From Tupaia tana (Eukaryota; Chordata; Mammalia; Scandentia; Tupaiidae): a stretch of 64,000 nt of DNA. The position numbers and the translations under genes were made by a program. Shown here in pieces: positions 63,318 to 64,000 of the stretch. Within the stretch, counting starts at the first letter, position 1; each line of letters opens with the position of its first letter. The DNA is taken from contig JAKSZU010000004.1 in NCBI GenBank assembly GCA_026018925.1, positions 14,586,964 through 14,650,963 on the forward strand. Direction: 5' to 3'. The notes under the pieces are model-generated. The model had not been told where the DNA came from. It was given only the letters and a program-made list of their open reading frames with translations, and did not search any database.

Positions 63318-63894
63318 CAGTTGACCCTTGACCTGCGTGGGTCCTTATATGCACGTGTTTTTCAATAAAGGCTGTAAAGGTATTTTCTCTTCCTTATGAT
63401 TTTCTTAGTAACAGTTTCTTCTTTAGCCCGCTGTTATATGAGAATAAAGTATATACCAATACAAGTGACATACAAAGTGTGTCAATCAACTGTTCATTAG
63501 CAGTAAGGCTTTCAGTCAACAGTAGGTTAGTAGTAGTTAAGTTTTGTTGTTGTTGTTTTTAATTTGCTGTAGGGCATGTGTACTAGCCAAAGAGAGGCAG
63601 AGAGAGAAGGAGAGGGAAGATGAGAAGTCATCCCCTAGAGGGAATGGTCACACCATAATCTCTTCTCCTCAGTTCTGCTCTTGGGATTCTGGGCAGGCAC
63701 ACACATGTGCCTCGTGTGTTTTTAAAGTCACTGGGTCTAGGACTGAAACCACACAGTTGGCCATCTGGGATCCAGCCACCTTAATCACCATGCCAGCGGC
63801 TGGCCCAATAAAGTTTTTGGAGATTCAAGGTACATGTGGATTTTTGTGCAGAGGTGTTGGAGTCTCTAACCCCATATTTTCCGAAGGTCAACTG
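63318..63894. mobile_element. Tigger-type (pogo) DNA transposon relic split by a SINE
   Basis: Ends 'CAGTTGACCCTTGACC' and 'GGTCAACTG' are inverted, with TA on each outer side as expected for Tc1/mariner-pogo insertion. Inside are 'CTTATGATTTTCTTAGTAAC' and 'AACAGTAGGTTAGTAGTAGT', as in Tigger-derived MITEs. About 325 bp without the SINE. Confidence 0.85.
63552..63808 (-). repeat. tRNA-SINE, long form ('AATTTGCTGTAGGGC' subtype), inside a Tigger relic
   Basis: Body 'GGGATTCTGGGCAGGCACAC' and head end 'CATGCCAGCGGCTGGCCC'. Flanks 'TAGTTAAGTTTT' and 'AATAAAGTTTTT' are a partial duplication. Confidence 0.83.
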
Positions 63895-63944
63895 TATGTG
63901 TACATGGCTGCCTCATAGACTGTAAGTCCCATGGGGGCCGGAAG

Positions 63945-64000
63945 TGTGAGTCAGCAAATACTTTTGAGTGCCTACTTTTGTTAGGCAACGTTCCAGGTTT
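63945..64000 (-). repeat. L2-like 3' end, cut by the window edge
   Basis: 'GTGCCTACTTTTGTTAGGCA' and 'ACGTTCCAGG', antisense to the L2-type 3' end. Confidence 0.45.

Noticed and set aside
1-64000. A prokaryote-like defence, biosynthetic or other new multigene system
   Set aside because: Every coding segment with support is a mammalian host exon, a processed pseudogene or a retroelement. I see nothing that suggests a new gene system.

Overview
This is a stretch of mammalian nuclear DNA. It carries two host protein genes head to head, plus a very dense load of retroposons. The order EBNA1BP2 (minus strand, complete, 8590-16210) then CFAP57/WDR65 (plus strand, first 697 codons, starting at 17180) matches the EBNA1BP2-CFAP57 pair of human chromosome 1p34. 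The window is littered with about 60 tRNA-derived SINEs. Most have a head with A-box and B-box sequence, a body containing 'GCCCAAGATCCCGAGAGGAG', and a tail reading 'CCCTATAGCAAAAACCTCTCC' plus poly(A). These match what I recall of the CYN/t-SINE families of colugos (Dermoptera), so a colugo such as Galeopterus is the best guess. That identification comes from memory of the family and not from a search.

Layout. 1-3061: the 3' part of a broken class I (gammaretrovirus-like) endogenous retrovirus with its 3' LTR. 3062-8540: old repeats and SINEs downstream of EBNA1BP2. 8590-16210: EBNA1BP2 in nine coding exons (311 aa), with introns holding two hAT-type DNA transposon relics, a diverged L2-like piece and a head-to-tail run of five SINEs. 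16211-17179: a GC-rich, CpG-rich shared promoter that contains a 36-bp minisatellite. 17180-60765: eleven coding exons of CFAP57. Its introns hold a processed EEF1G pseudogene (23.5-24.8 kb), a nearly full-length L1 with an open ORF1 (40.8-46.9 kb), several old L1, L2 and MIR fragments, and most of the SINEs. 60766-64000: the start of a long CFAP57 intron with an L2-like region and a Tigger-type DNA transposon interrupted by a SINE. The coiled-coil C-terminal half of CFAP57 lies beyond the right edge.

The two host genes are functionally unrelated: EBNA1BP2 is a nucleolar 60S ribosome assembly factor and CFAP57 is a ciliary axoneme protein. They share an intergenic promoter about 970 bp long between start codons. 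Both reading frames join cleanly across every intron with GT-AG boundaries, so both look functional. I see no CRISPR, operon or other prokaryote-like system. The most unusual features are the promoter minisatellite, which leaves a reading frame open in frame with the EBNA1BP2 start, the repeated 5' UTR units of the L1, a composite tRNA-7SL SINE, and repeated SINE insertion into the same target sites.
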